Of a DNA stretch of 47,100 nucleotides, positions 39,462 to 46,960 are shown piece after piece (position 1 is the first letter of the stretch; the number at the start of each line of letters is the position of its first letter). Source of the DNA: Leucothrix pacifica (lineage in GTDB: Bacteria; Pseudomonadota; Gammaproteobacteria; Thiotrichales; Thiotrichaceae); the NCBI RefSeq assembly GCF_003172875.1, contig NZ_QGKM01000038.1, positions 1 to 47,100 of the forward strand, written 5' to 3'. The notes under the pieces are model-generated. The model worked only from the letters and a program-made list of their open reading frames with translations, searched no databases and was not told where the DNA came from. Made by a program: the position numbers and the translations under genes.

Positions 39462-40484
39462 ATGAGTACATTACGAATTGGTGATTTTGACATACTACCC
39501 GGTGAGCAGCGTAAAATAAACTTGCCTGTTGCAAAGCTATATACCGATGCCAGCGTGTCATTACCAGTACATATTATTCGTGCAAAAAATCCGGGGCCGA
39601 CGATTTTTATTAGTGCGGCGGTTCACGGTGATGAGCTAAACGGAATTGAAATTATTCGCCGTTTAATTCGTCAGAACAAACTTAGCATCACTAAAGGCAC
39701 TGTTATCGCTGTCCCAATGGTGAATGTTTATGGTGTTGTGAATCAAAGCCGCTATATGCCTGATCGTCGTGACTTGAATCGTTACTTTCCAGGTTCAGCA
39801 AAAGGTTCATTGGCAGGGCGTGTGGCGCATATCTTTATGAAAGAGATTGTGGCGCACTGCAACTACGGTATCGACTTGCACACGGGGGCGGTTCATCGTT
39901 CAAATCTGCCACAGATTCGCGCGGATATGAATGACCCGGAAACCAAAGAACTAGCGGAAACCTTTGGTGTGCCTGTGGTGCTGAATTCGAATTTAGTTGA
40001 TGGCTCATTGAGAGAAGCAGCAGTTGAAAAAAACACCAAAATCTTGCTTTACGAAGCGGGGGAGGCGTTGCGTTTTGATGAGTTTTCTATCCGTGCGGGT
40101 ATGAAAGGCATCATCAATGTGTTACAGCACTTAGGTATGAAGCGTCGCAGTAAATCCAAGAAAAAAACGCCTTTCATTGCCAATGGCAGTCAGTGGGTCA
40201 GAGCCAATGCGAGTGGTATTGTGAACAACATTGCAAACTTGGGTGACCAGATTACTAAAGGTCAAGTGCTTGCTGAAATCGGTAGTCCCTACGGTGAGGT
40301 GCTTGATAACGTGATCGCTACGCGCTCAGGTATTTTGATTGGTAAGCAGAATATTCCGTTGGTGCAGGAAGGTGAAGCCATGTTCCACATTGCCTACTTT
40401 GATGCGGATGATGAAGAAATTGCCGAACAAATTGAAAATATCCAGGAGTCATTATTGCCTGACTTGGCAGATAGTAGGTACTAA
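39462..40484 (+). CDS. Succinylglutamate desuccinylase/aspartoacylase-family zinc hydrolase
   Basis: This 340-residue protein belongs to the M14-like AstE/AspA group. The zinc site is readable: H55 and E58 in AAVHGDELNGIEI, and H140 in YGIDLHTGA. The substrate-binding RDLNRYFPG lies at 103-111, and a C-terminal domain of about 100 residues includes ITKGQVLAEIGSPYGE, a lipoyl-like barrel. The family removes acyl or aminoacyl groups from amino acids. It is 17 bp after rimK and 3 bp before rimB, so it is plausibly a glutamate-trimming enzyme linked to S6 modification; that is inference from context. Confidence 0.85.
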   Translation: MSTLRIGDFDILPGEQRKINLPVAKLYTDASVSLPVHIIRAKNPGPTIFISAAVHGDELNGIEIIRRLIRQNKLSITKGTVIAVPMVNVYGVVNQSRYMPDRRDLNRYFPGSAKGSLAGRVAHIFMKEIVAHCNYGIDLHTGAVHRSNLPQIRADMNDPETKELAETFGVPVVLNSNLVDGSLREAAVEKNTKILLYEAGEALRFDEFSIRAGMKGIINVLQHLGMKRRSKSKKKTPFIANGSQWVRANASGIVNNIANLGDQITKGQVLAEIGSPYGEVLDNVIATRSGILIGKQNIPLVQEGEAMFHIAYFDADDEEIAEQIENIQESLLPDLADSRY

Positions 40485-40487
40485 AGA

Positions 40488-40925
40488 ATGAAGTTTGAAA
40501 ACAAAACAATTATTGGGCGCTTAGAGTCGATCGAATTGCCCGAATTTAACATTACTGGCCTTGATGTACGCGTAGATACCGGCGCAAAAACATCGTCACT
40601 ACACGTTGATAATCTGGTAAAAAGCACTATCAACGGTCAGCCGACAGTGACCTTTGATTTGCACCCAGACTCGTACGACGTCGAAAAGATTGTGAAATGC
40701 GAGGCGCCAATTAGTGATATTCGCAATGTGAAGTCTTCTAATGGTAAAGCAGAGCAGCGTTACGTGATTCAAACGTTGGCCAAACTCGGCTCATTAGAAT
40801 GGCTGATTGAAATCACACTCACAGATCGTTCCGACATGAGTTACCTCATGTTACTTGGACGTGAAGCGCTGGGTAATCAGTTCTTAGTTGATCCTTCAAA
40901 ATCATTCTTAGGTGCGGTCAAGTAA
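40488..40925 (+). CDS. rimB: RimB-type retropepsin-like protease
   Basis: This 145-residue protein is a single retropepsin-like domain of the DUF785/RimK-associated type. The catalytic motif is VDTGAKTSSLH, with D30 in the D-T-G-A turn, and MLLGREALGNQFLVDP lies near the end, as in the family. In Pseudomonas fluorescens RimB is the partner of RimK and RimA in controlling S6 glutamylation. It is 3 bp after the zinc hydrolase gene and ends before a bidirectional hairpin. Confidence 0.9.
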   Translation: MKFENKTIIGRLESIELPEFNITGLDVRVDTGAKTSSLHVDNLVKSTINGQPTVTFDLHPDSYDVEKIVKCEAPISDIRNVKSSNGKAEQRYVIQTLAKLGSLEWLIEITLTDRSDMSYLMLLGREALGNQFLVDPSKSFLGAVK

Positions 40926-40938
40926 CATCCAAACTAAA

Positions 40939-40973
40939 AAGCGGCACCTGCGCATTTAGCATGTGTGCCGCTT
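40939..40973. terminator. Terminator between rimB and mscS
   Basis: AAGCGGCAC (40939-40947) pairs perfectly with GTGCCGCTT (40965-40973). On the minus strand TTTTTAG follows the stem, so it fits the mscS transcript best. On the plus strand only CTT follows. Confidence 0.75.
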
Positions 40974-41000
40974 AGATTATCACGAAAAGACGACACACGC

Positions 41001-42716
41001 CTAGGCAATTGCAGAGTTATGGAACGTCACCTGCGGAAACGGAATTTCCCAATCAAACTCAGAGGCTGCATCCACACAATAGCGCTGCAAAGTACGCCTC
41101 AAACGATTGTAAATATCGGCAGCATCACCCTTAAAATCGGCAATGACGACTAAGTCCAATGATGAGTCATTCGCTTTAGCAAACTCAACATTGAGGTTTA
41201 ACAAAATCTTGTCATAGTTTTCATCTGTTAAGCGCTTTTCCAGATAGGCTTTCAACTTTGCTGGTGCCTCAGTTGTCACCATTTTTTGATTATTGTAACT
41301 AATCCCAAGCAGCTCTTTAATTCTAAAATTAAGCGATAAATTTTGTGGAGATGCATCAAGGAAGTTACTCAAGGTATACGTACATCGCGCTCCACCGCGT
41401 TGGATTAATTCAATCAGCTCAAGTGAAATTCCAATGACTTTACCTCTGGTACCATCCGACAATATGACCCAATCTCCTCTCTCACAAGGAAACCAAGGCT
41501 CATTGGTATGGCATGGGCGTGAATTCAAACCGGTTAGTTCACGCAGTTTCACACGCTTGGTGAGGTTGGCTCTGGGGTTATAGAGCGTTGTGAACAAGTT
41601 GATATTTTTCACTTCCCAAGGCAATCCATCCATCAGGATACGCTCACCTTCACGCACAGAACCGATATTTAGAAATATCTCTATTTGATGCCAATATCTA
41701 GGGATCGCCTCACGCAGGCTAAAAGCAACTCCAATCAATAACAGTATACTTAAAGTAAACAATACCCAGTCTTCGAACAGGTAAAAAACTAACATTGGCG
41801 CTAACACCGTCAGTATAATCGTTACTGTACGATGTAATAAATCGATCACTCTGAATCGCACACTGCGGTTTTCCTTTTGATAACCTTTAAGCGTTAAGGT
41901 GAGGAATCGATGAACCAACTTTGATGCTAGCAATATCAACAGCAAAGCACCAACTGCCTTTAAGAGAACCCATGCTCGTTTCTGGAAAAAAGTTTTCAGA
42001 TAACTAGGCGCATTTTCTTCACGGATTTTTTCATCTAATATGTATTTTTCAAGCTGCAACGTTGCTGCGCTTCGCTCCGTTTCCAAGCTGTCTAAACGCT
42101 GCTGCCATCGAGCTTTGAGCTTCGACAAATGTGACTTCAGCTCACCACTTTCGGCTTCAGCTTCAAGCTGTTTTGTGTTTTCAATTGCGGTTTTTACAAC
42201 AGGAATACGTTTATTAACAAACTCAATTCTTTCTCGTAATTCAGCCTTAGCTCTGACATCACTCGTCAGATGATTCATTTCTTTAAGAGTGGGCTCCAAA
42301 AGAGAAAAGAACTCTCTTTCAAAATTAAACGTCTCCTCTTTTACCGACCGGAGAATACTGATATCAGTACTTGCAGCAAGATTCTCTATATTGGTAGCAG
42401 TATCCTGAGCCTCTTTTACCTTGTCAGCCAAATCAAGGTTGAGTTGTGCTTTTTCGGAGTCAGAAGTTGCACTTTTAAGTAAACCACTCAGCGCTTTTAT
42501 TTCTTTATCGATCAGTGTTTTTTGTGTAAGCAGAGACGTTAAGGTATCGATCGTCGTCGGCTCTGTGGAGGCAACGGTTTCAGTAACTTCAGTAGCAGGT
42601 TGAAAAATGGCAGTATCAGAAGAATCTTCAGCGATTGATGGGATCGTTAGCAACCATGACAACCACAGTAGTATGATAACTCTGAGATAAATATTATGCA
42701 CAATGATTTTCCCCAC
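41001..42716 (-). CDS. MscS-family mechanosensitive channel with long coiled-coil N part
   Basis: This 571-residue protein has a signal peptide (core VIILLWLSWLLTIP, cleavage near IAE). A helical extracytoplasmic region (about 30-225) with coiled-coil character (KLKARWQQRLDSLETERS) follows, then four to five membrane segments (about 235-345). An MscS beta and C-terminal alpha/beta part (about 350-560) includes GERILMDGLPWEVK and GDWVILSDGTRGKVIGISLELIE. It relieves osmotic pressure. The start is GTG at 42716 with a poor ribosome site; GTG at 42701, with GGGGAAAA before it, is an alternative. It is convergent with rimB. Confidence 0.83.
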   Translation of the reverse strand: MGKIIVHNIYLRVIILLWLSWLLTIPSIAEDSSDTAIFQPATEVTETVASTEPTTIDTLTSLLTQKTLIDKEIKALSGLLKSATSDSEKAQLNLDLADKVKEAQDTATNIENLAASTDISILRSVKEETFNFEREFFSLLEPTLKEMNHLTSDVRAKAELRERIEFVNKRIPVVKTAIENTKQLEAEAESGELKSHLSKLKARWQQRLDSLETERSAATLQLEKYILDEKIREENAPSYLKTFFQKRAWVLLKAVGALLLILLASKLVHRFLTLTLKGYQKENRSVRFRVIDLLHRTVTIILTVLAPMLVFYLFEDWVLFTLSILLLIGVAFSLREAIPRYWHQIEIFLNIGSVREGERILMDGLPWEVKNINLFTTLYNPRANLTKRVKLRELTGLNSRPCHTNEPWFPCERGDWVILSDGTRGKVIGISLELIELIQRGGARCTYTLSNFLDASPQNLSLNFRIKELLGISYNNQKMVTTEAPAKLKAYLEKRLTDENYDKILLNLNVEFAKANDSSLDLVVIADFKGDAADIYNRLRRTLQRYCVDAASEFDWEIPFPQVTFHNSAIA

Positions 42717-42865
42717 TCGTTCATGTCGTATTTGTTGTTGGTAAATTGTACCTTATCCTCAAGGAAAAACAGGAACTAAAAATCTGTCTTTTTGGTTCGC
42801 GATGATGACCTTTAATAAACTCATTAATCACATTCAATCTTACCGTCAAAAACATTTGAAAATTT

Positions 42866-42900
42866 GTGACTTCCAGCCTGAAGCATTCGTCTAAGTAGTA
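42866..42900 (+). promoter_or_regulatory. SigX-type promoter motif, copy C (exported rhodanese-fold gene)
   Basis: GTGACTT (42866-42872), 15 bases, CGTCTAAGTAGTA (42888-42900). It lies about 50 bases upstream of the ATG at 42950 and is preceded by an A/T-rich run, as are the other three copies. Confidence 0.65.
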
Positions 42901-42949
42901 CGTGCCACAAAATGGCTTTGTTAAAACTTTTAAATATCAAGGAAGTAAA

Positions 42950-43438
42950 ATGAGAATTAAAAACTTATTATCTATTGCAGCTTGTGCTGCATTGTTAAGT
43001 ACTGCAGCAGTTTATGCAGAGAGCCACTCAGAAGTTAAAGGTGACTCAGATGATGCTGAGCAGACACGTGTAATTAGCGATACATCAATCGCGATTTACT
43101 CTCAGAACCCGTACATTCAAAGCGTGATGGAAAAAACGACCCACATTAAGGCGGATCGTCTTAAAGAGATTTTGGAGCGTGGTGACGAGATCCTTCTGCT
43201 TGATGTTCGTCCACGTAGCGAATTCGAGGCTAAGCCAGGTATTGAAGGTACAGCGATGAATATTCCACGTAACTTTCTGGAAGTAGAAGCTTATGAAAAA
43301 CTACCAGACCAAGATGCGTCAATCATCATTGTTAGTTCAAAAGGTATTCGTGGCGGACTGGCTGCAAATACACTACAGGCAATGGGTTACACCAATGTTC
43401 GTAACTTGCTAGGCGGCATCGAAGGCTGGAGCAAGTAA
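42950..43438 (+). CDS. Exported rhodanese-fold protein lacking the catalytic cysteine
   Basis: This 162-residue protein has a Sec signal peptide (MRIKNLLSIAACAALLSTAA, cleavage near VYA). The mature part has a single rhodanese fold: LLLDVRPRSEFEAKPGIEGTAMNIPRN, then IIIVSSKGIRGGLAANTLQAMGY, ending LLGGIEGWSK. Rhodaneses use Cys in C-R-x-G-x-R; here the position is S129 in VSSKGIRGG. The only cysteine in the whole protein (C12) lies in the signal peptide, so the exported form cannot be a sulfurtransferase. ATG at 42950 has CAAGGAAGTAAA before it, and the signal peptide starts there. The upstream promoter motif suggests sigma-factor control. Confidence 0.85.
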   Translation: MRIKNLLSIAACAALLSTAAVYAESHSEVKGDSDDAEQTRVISDTSIAIYSQNPYIQSVMEKTTHIKADRLKEILERGDEILLLDVRPRSEFEAKPGIEGTAMNIPRNFLEVEAYEKLPDQDASIIIVSSKGIRGGLAANTLQAMGYTNVRNLLGGIEGWSK

Positions 43439-43492
43439 TATCGTTTCAAAGCGATCTAGTAACAAATCCGTGAAGTAAGATGTTGTATCTTT

Positions 43493-43527
43493 ACCCCGGC
43501 AGAGCAATCCACCGGGGTCTTTTTTTG
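43493..43527 (+). terminator. Terminator of the rhodanese-fold gene
   Basis: ACCCCGG (43493-43499) pairs with CCGGGGT (43512-43518), then CTTTTTTTT. The loop and preceding GTAAGATGTTGTA are shared with the hairpin at 38377. Confidence 0.8.
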
Positions 43528-43601
43528 CCTGGAAATCAGGTTTGTGAACAATGAATCCTTTCTCTGTCACAAACCGTTTAGTTAGGCATAATTCTGATGA
43601 A

Positions 43602-44456
43602 TCAATCAGAATCAGATGCAATTTTAATCACCTGTTGATACAAACTTGAATTTGGAATTGACATATTCTGATCATCCTCCAAGCTAATAATGGTGCTCAA
43701 AGCCCCTACTTCGCTCACCACGCCAGTGACACCATCCACTTCAATCACATCGCCCTGGCCAAATTGCTCTCTGGCATAGATTCCACTGAGTAAGTTATGC
43801 GCCACTTCTCGTGAGCCAAGCCCAACTGCCACCGCTAGCATTAACATCATTCCGCCCACAACGAGCATGATAATGTTATGCAGCAAGACCGTTTCAATGT
43901 CCAACTGCTCTAAGGCAACCAGCACGATCACCGTGACCATAATGCCGTAGACCAAATTCCCAAGCGTCTTAGCAGAATTTGACCCTATGGTAGATGGCTT
44001 CTCCATGATGGTACGGCGTAAGAATTGCGAGAACATCATACCGAAGATAATGATAACTAGTGCGGTGATGATTTTTGGCAGGAAGCCAATAAAGCCTTTG
44101 AATAATTTTACTAATTCGGTGAGTCCAAGCATGTTGGCCGCAGGAACCAAGAAGACGAACAAAACCATCCAGAAGATGATTTTTCCGGCAAATATCGAAG
44201 GTCGCTTGACCATGCCAGCATCTTGCATCACCTCAGAGACACCCGCCTTATTACTAATCCTGTCTAAACCCACACGACGCAATAAAGTCTGGCTGATCTT
44301 TTTAAAGATCATTGCCACGATAATGCCTAGTATCAGGATAAGTAGTGCACCTATGAGATTGGGTAAAGACGAGATGATCGCTGACCACTGAGCGGTCAGG
44401 TTCGACACCACTGATGCTTGTAATTTTTCAAAATCTATCATGGTACTGAAGTCCAT
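43602..44456 (-). CDS. cmpX: CmpX-like small MscS/TM_helix membrane protein
   Basis: This 284-residue protein has several membrane segments (about 30-55, 88-110, 120-145, 165-185, 190-215). A short MscS-like beta domain follows, with LLSGIYAREQFGQGDVIEVDGVTGVVSEVGALSTIISLEDDQNMSIPNS (positions about 225-270). The TM_helix repeats plus small beta domain match Pseudomonas CmpX, encoded beside sigX. It lies 22 bp after the small CfrX-like gene and is the last gene of the operon. It is likely to influence membrane tension sensing or ion balance that feeds into SigX. Confidence 0.8.
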   Translation of the reverse strand: MDFSTMIDFEKLQASVVSNLTAQWSAIISSLPNLIGALLILILGIIVAMIFKKISQTLLRRVGLDRISNKAGVSEVMQDAGMVKRPSIFAGKIIFWMVLFVFLVPAANMLGLTELVKLFKGFIGFLPKIITALVIIIFGMMFSQFLRRTIMEKPSTIGSNSAKTLGNLVYGIMVTVIVLVALEQLDIETVLLHNIIMLVVGGMMLMLAVAVGLGSREVAHNLLSGIYAREQFGQGDVIEVDGVTGVVSEVGALSTIISLEDDQNMSIPNSSLYQQVIKIASDSD

Positions 44457-44478
44457 TATTATTGGTTCCGCATAGTAA

Positions 44479-44703
44479 TCATCGATGCTTCAGGAACAAC
44501 TTAGCTATGCTATTAAATAGCATGTACATGGCTGTAATGAGCGCACCGAAAAAAAGAATAATGTCACGCAGAGCGAGCTCATGGAGCCCTCTGCTTAGAA
44601 TGTTATTAATCCGTGATCGTGAAGATTGCTTGGATGCTACAGAATTGTATTTAAATAGTCGTTTTATATAAGTTTCAAGCTGTTGCTTATCCTGATCACT
44701 CAT
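44479..44703 (-). CDS. cfrX: Small single-helix membrane protein, CfrX-like, candidate anti-sigma factor
   Basis: This is a 74-residue protein. Residues 1-40 are polar, basic and predicted cytoplasmic; one hydrophobic helix (about 47-66) is followed by LKHR. Its ATG overlaps the sigX stop by 4 bases (ATGA), so the two are translationally coupled, which is a classic sigma/anti-sigma arrangement. In Pseudomonas the gene between sigX and cmpX, cfrX, encodes a protein of similar size that is proposed to act on SigX. Gene order and size match; I cannot confirm sequence homology by eye. No zinc-binding anti-sigma motif is present. Confidence 0.65.
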   Translation of the reverse strand: MSDQDKQQLETYIKRLFKYNSVASKQSSRSRINNILSRGLHELALRDIILFFGALITAMYMLFNSIAKLFLKHR

Positions 44704-45281
44704 GTGCAGTACTTCTCATGAAGCTTTTTGAACTTCTCTAAGGTGCGGTAGAAGGACATTTTGGTGGCACTGAGCTTTTTCCCGAGTACTTTAGCAATGT
44801 CCTCAATGGATAACTCGCTGGTGAACCTGAGAAGAATGACATCACGTTCATCATCTTTGAGCTTACCAATCACACTTTGCACGCAATTGCGGTCATCGTC
44901 CTCTTCCAGCTTATCAGCAGTATTCGCAGACTCGTCCTCATAATTTTCAGAGAAGTCATCATCACCATATTCATGAAACTGATTAAAACGCTGTGTTTTG
45001 CTGAGTAAGGTTTTACAGTGATTGATGGCAATACTAAACAGCCAGGTCTTAAAGCTGGATCGGAATTCAAACGTTGGAAGTGTGTGAAACACTTTCATAA
45101 AGACTTCCTGAGTCGCATCTTCAGCATCACTGTCTATAGACAAATACCGGCGGCACATGGCGTATACCGGCTTTTGATAACGCTTAACCAGTTCTTCATA
45201 ACTGGTCGCATTGTAAGGTAACTCTTCTTGGGATTGACGAACCAAGGCATCATCATCAAGGTTAGAAATAGCTATAGTCAT
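44700..45281 (-). CDS. sigX: ECF RNA polymerase sigma factor, SigX-like
   Basis: This is a 193-residue ECF sigma factor. Region 2 (about 25-95) contains YEELVKRYQKPVYAMCRRYLS and DAEDATQEVFMKVFHTLPTFEFRSSFKTWLFSIAINHCKT (as segments), and region 4 (about 140-188) contains DDERDVILLRFTSELSIEDIA and GKKLSATKMSFYRTLEKFKK. The start LDDDALVRQSQEELP and KLSATKM closely resemble Pseudomonas SigX. An acidic linker of about 40 residues lies between. It is followed by cfrX and cmpX, and preceded by the outer-membrane barrel gene across a 141-bp gap with a hairpin. The gene itself shows no copy of the 35-bp promoter motif. Confidence 0.88.
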   Translation of the reverse strand: MTIAISNLDDDALVRQSQEELPYNATSYEELVKRYQKPVYAMCRRYLSIDSDAEDATQEVFMKVFHTLPTFEFRSSFKTWLFSIAINHCKTLLSKTQRFNQFHEYGDDDFSENYEDESANTADKLEEDDDRNCVQSVIGKLKDDERDVILLRFTSELSIEDIAKVLGKKLSATKMSFYRTLEKFKKLHEKYCT

Positions 45282-45379
45282 GAATTACTAAAACAGAGGG
45301 GAAATTGGCAGCAACTAATTAATCTGAAAGCGAGTATACAGTAACTAAATTGCTTTTTACCAACCCCCCTCCGTAAAAC

Positions 45380-45410
45380 AGCGAAGGGTTAGGGGAAGGA
45401 ACCCTTCGCT
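45380..45410 (-). terminator. Hairpin between the barrel gene and sigX
   Basis: AGCGAAGGGTT (45380-45390) pairs perfectly with AACCCTTCGCT (45400-45410), 9-base loop, followed on the minus strand by GTTTTA only. It could end the barrel transcript, or allow partial readthrough into sigX. Confidence 0.6.
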
Positions 45411-45422
45411 ACTAGTTACCGC

Positions 45423-46613
45423 TTAACGTAAGCGGTAACTCACCCCCATGTTAAGTGAAGTATCAACATCGTCATTACCATTATTAGAAATGCCGTCGTC
45501 AACTTTTAATGCCTTAGCTGTCAACGTTAGATCTAACTGATTATCCAGGTAATAACGGAACGTTGATGACAAAGCATTGCTGGTAACGTCTTCAATTGCA
45601 CTGTCGCCAGACTTGCTATAGTCCAACAGCCATGAATTTTCCCAGTCAATTTTATCTGTTAATTCATGAGTTAATGTCAATGCATTGTTTACCTGATAAG
45701 CAGCATCACCATCACCATAAATTGTCGACAAGCTAGCTACGTTAGATAGCTGTGTGCTGTTATTTAACGGACGGTGGTATTCAGCACCTAAATCCAGTGA
45801 AGGATCACCACCATCAGTTCCATCATAGTTACTGATAACTGCACCTAGACCAGCACGTACTAACCAGCCGTATTTACGAGTAGAGATAAACTCATTTTGT
45901 AAAACATCACTAGTCTTGATGACCGCACCTGCACTCATTGTGCCGTTGATTTGACCGCTACTTACTAATGCTTTTTCAATATCAGTAATCCACTGCTGAT
46001 CATAACTGGCCGCACCATACTTACTCTTGTACTCGCTTTCACGAGAAATGATGTTTGCTACTTGCTGATACGTTGCTTTTGAAGGATCTGCTTTCAAAGC
46101 GCCTTGTGCACGTAACGCTTCCATCAAGCGAATCGCTTTAGCCATTGGCGTTACGTTGACAACGCGACCGTAACCTAAACCGACACCTACTTTTGCGAAT
46201 GGGTCTTCAGCATCTTTTTTCACGCCAGCATCCGCAGAACCATACCAAAATGCGCCTTTAGAACCAGGACGGAAATAGTTATCAGCAGTTACGCTACCAT
46301 TAACGATGTAGTTACTGGTAGACCCAACACCTTTGGTAGTACCCCGGTTTACAGAACCTTCAGCTTGTAATTTAGTGCTGATATTGCGGTTAGGGCTGCT
46401 ATAAACGCGGTCTAAGTCTAAAGACAAGTCTGCGTTGTAGCCTGATTGACCTTGATTACCATCAGTAGCGCTGAACTGACCTGTGATATAGGCATCTTCG
46501 TACGAGCTAGTGGCTTCAGTGTAGTCGTATAAAGTAACTTCAGCAAAACTCATGCTGCTGACTGAAAACAACGCTGCAGAGATTGCAGTAGCTAGTTTGG
46601 TATTCGATTTCAT
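45423..46613 (-). CDS. Outer-membrane beta-barrel protein with helical insert
   Basis: This 396-residue protein has a Sec signal peptide (MKSNTKLATAISAALFSVSS, cleavage after SFA). The N-terminal mature part (25-150) and C-terminal part (247-396) show alternating polar and hydrophobic strands with frequent Y, L, D and N, as in barrels. Between them lies a helical insert (152-246) with AKAIRLMEALRAQG, QQVANIISRESEYKSKYG and WITDIEKALVSSG. The last residues are VSYRLR, not the usual terminal F or W. I do not recognise the family. It lies upstream of sigX, as oprF lies downstream of sigX in Pseudomonas, and its promoter carries the shared motif. Confidence 0.75.
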   Translation of the reverse strand: MKSNTKLATAISAALFSVSSMSFAEVTLYDYTEATSSYEDAYITGQFSATDGNQGQSGYNADLSLDLDRVYSSPNRNISTKLQAEGSVNRGTTKGVGSTSNYIVNGSVTADNYFRPGSKGAFWYGSADAGVKKDAEDPFAKVGVGLGYGRVVNVTPMAKAIRLMEALRAQGALKADPSKATYQQVANIISRESEYKSKYGAASYDQQWITDIEKALVSSGQINGTMSAGAVIKTSDVLQNEFISTRKYGWLVRAGLGAVISNYDGTDGGDPSLDLGAEYHRPLNNSTQLSNVASLSTIYGDGDAAYQVNNALTLTHELTDKIDWENSWLLDYSKSGDSAIEDVTSNALSSTFRYYLDNQLDLTLTAKALKVDDGISNNGNDDVDTSLNMGVSYRLR

Positions 46614-46653
46614 TTAATTAATTCCGATTTCTGTAAATAAAAATTGTTGCTCT

Positions 46654-46688
46654 TGTTACTGAGACTTAGCACGAGAACCGAAAGTCAC
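46654..46688 (-). promoter_or_regulatory. SigX-type promoter motif, copy D (outer-membrane barrel gene)
   Basis: On the minus strand GTGACTT (46688-46682), 15 bases, then AGTCTCAGTAACA (46666-46654). The second block matches copy C at 9 of 13 positions. It is about 41 bases upstream of the gene's ATG. Confidence 0.65.
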
Positions 46689-46725
46689 AATTTTTTCTAA
46701 ACTTTTTACAAAAAACGAAATTAAT

Positions 46726-46945
46726 TCATGAAAAAGTTTCGGGTACAGGCGGAATCAGCACAAGCTTCCCTGTAAATTTCTTGGCTAAGAACTCTGTCTG
46801 AGCTTCTGCTATTGCCGATAGAGGATAGGTTTTGGCGACAAGAGAACGTATTTTACCACGCTTTAACAGATCCAGCAACACAGGCCATTTATCACCCAGG
46901 GCAATCGCTTGAAACCACCCAAGGAAATTAGGCATAAAGGAAGCT
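46726..46945 (-). pseudogene. 3' remnant of an MDR-family alcohol dehydrogenase/quinone oxidoreductase
   Basis: The last 70-75 residues of an MDR protein are readable in one frame ending TGA at 46726. They include FLGWFQAIALGDKWP, LLDLLKRGKIRSLVAKTYPL and KKFTGKLVLIPP, the C-terminal catalytic-domain ending. The N-terminal two-thirds and the Rossmann domain are absent. Upstream the frame runs into the IS left end, and the plus strand starts a transposase at 46961. The junction lies near 46935-46960; I cannot place the IS end exactly. The IS insertion is the likely cause of truncation. Confidence 0.75.
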
Positions 46946-46960
46946 TTTCGGAGTCCCGCT

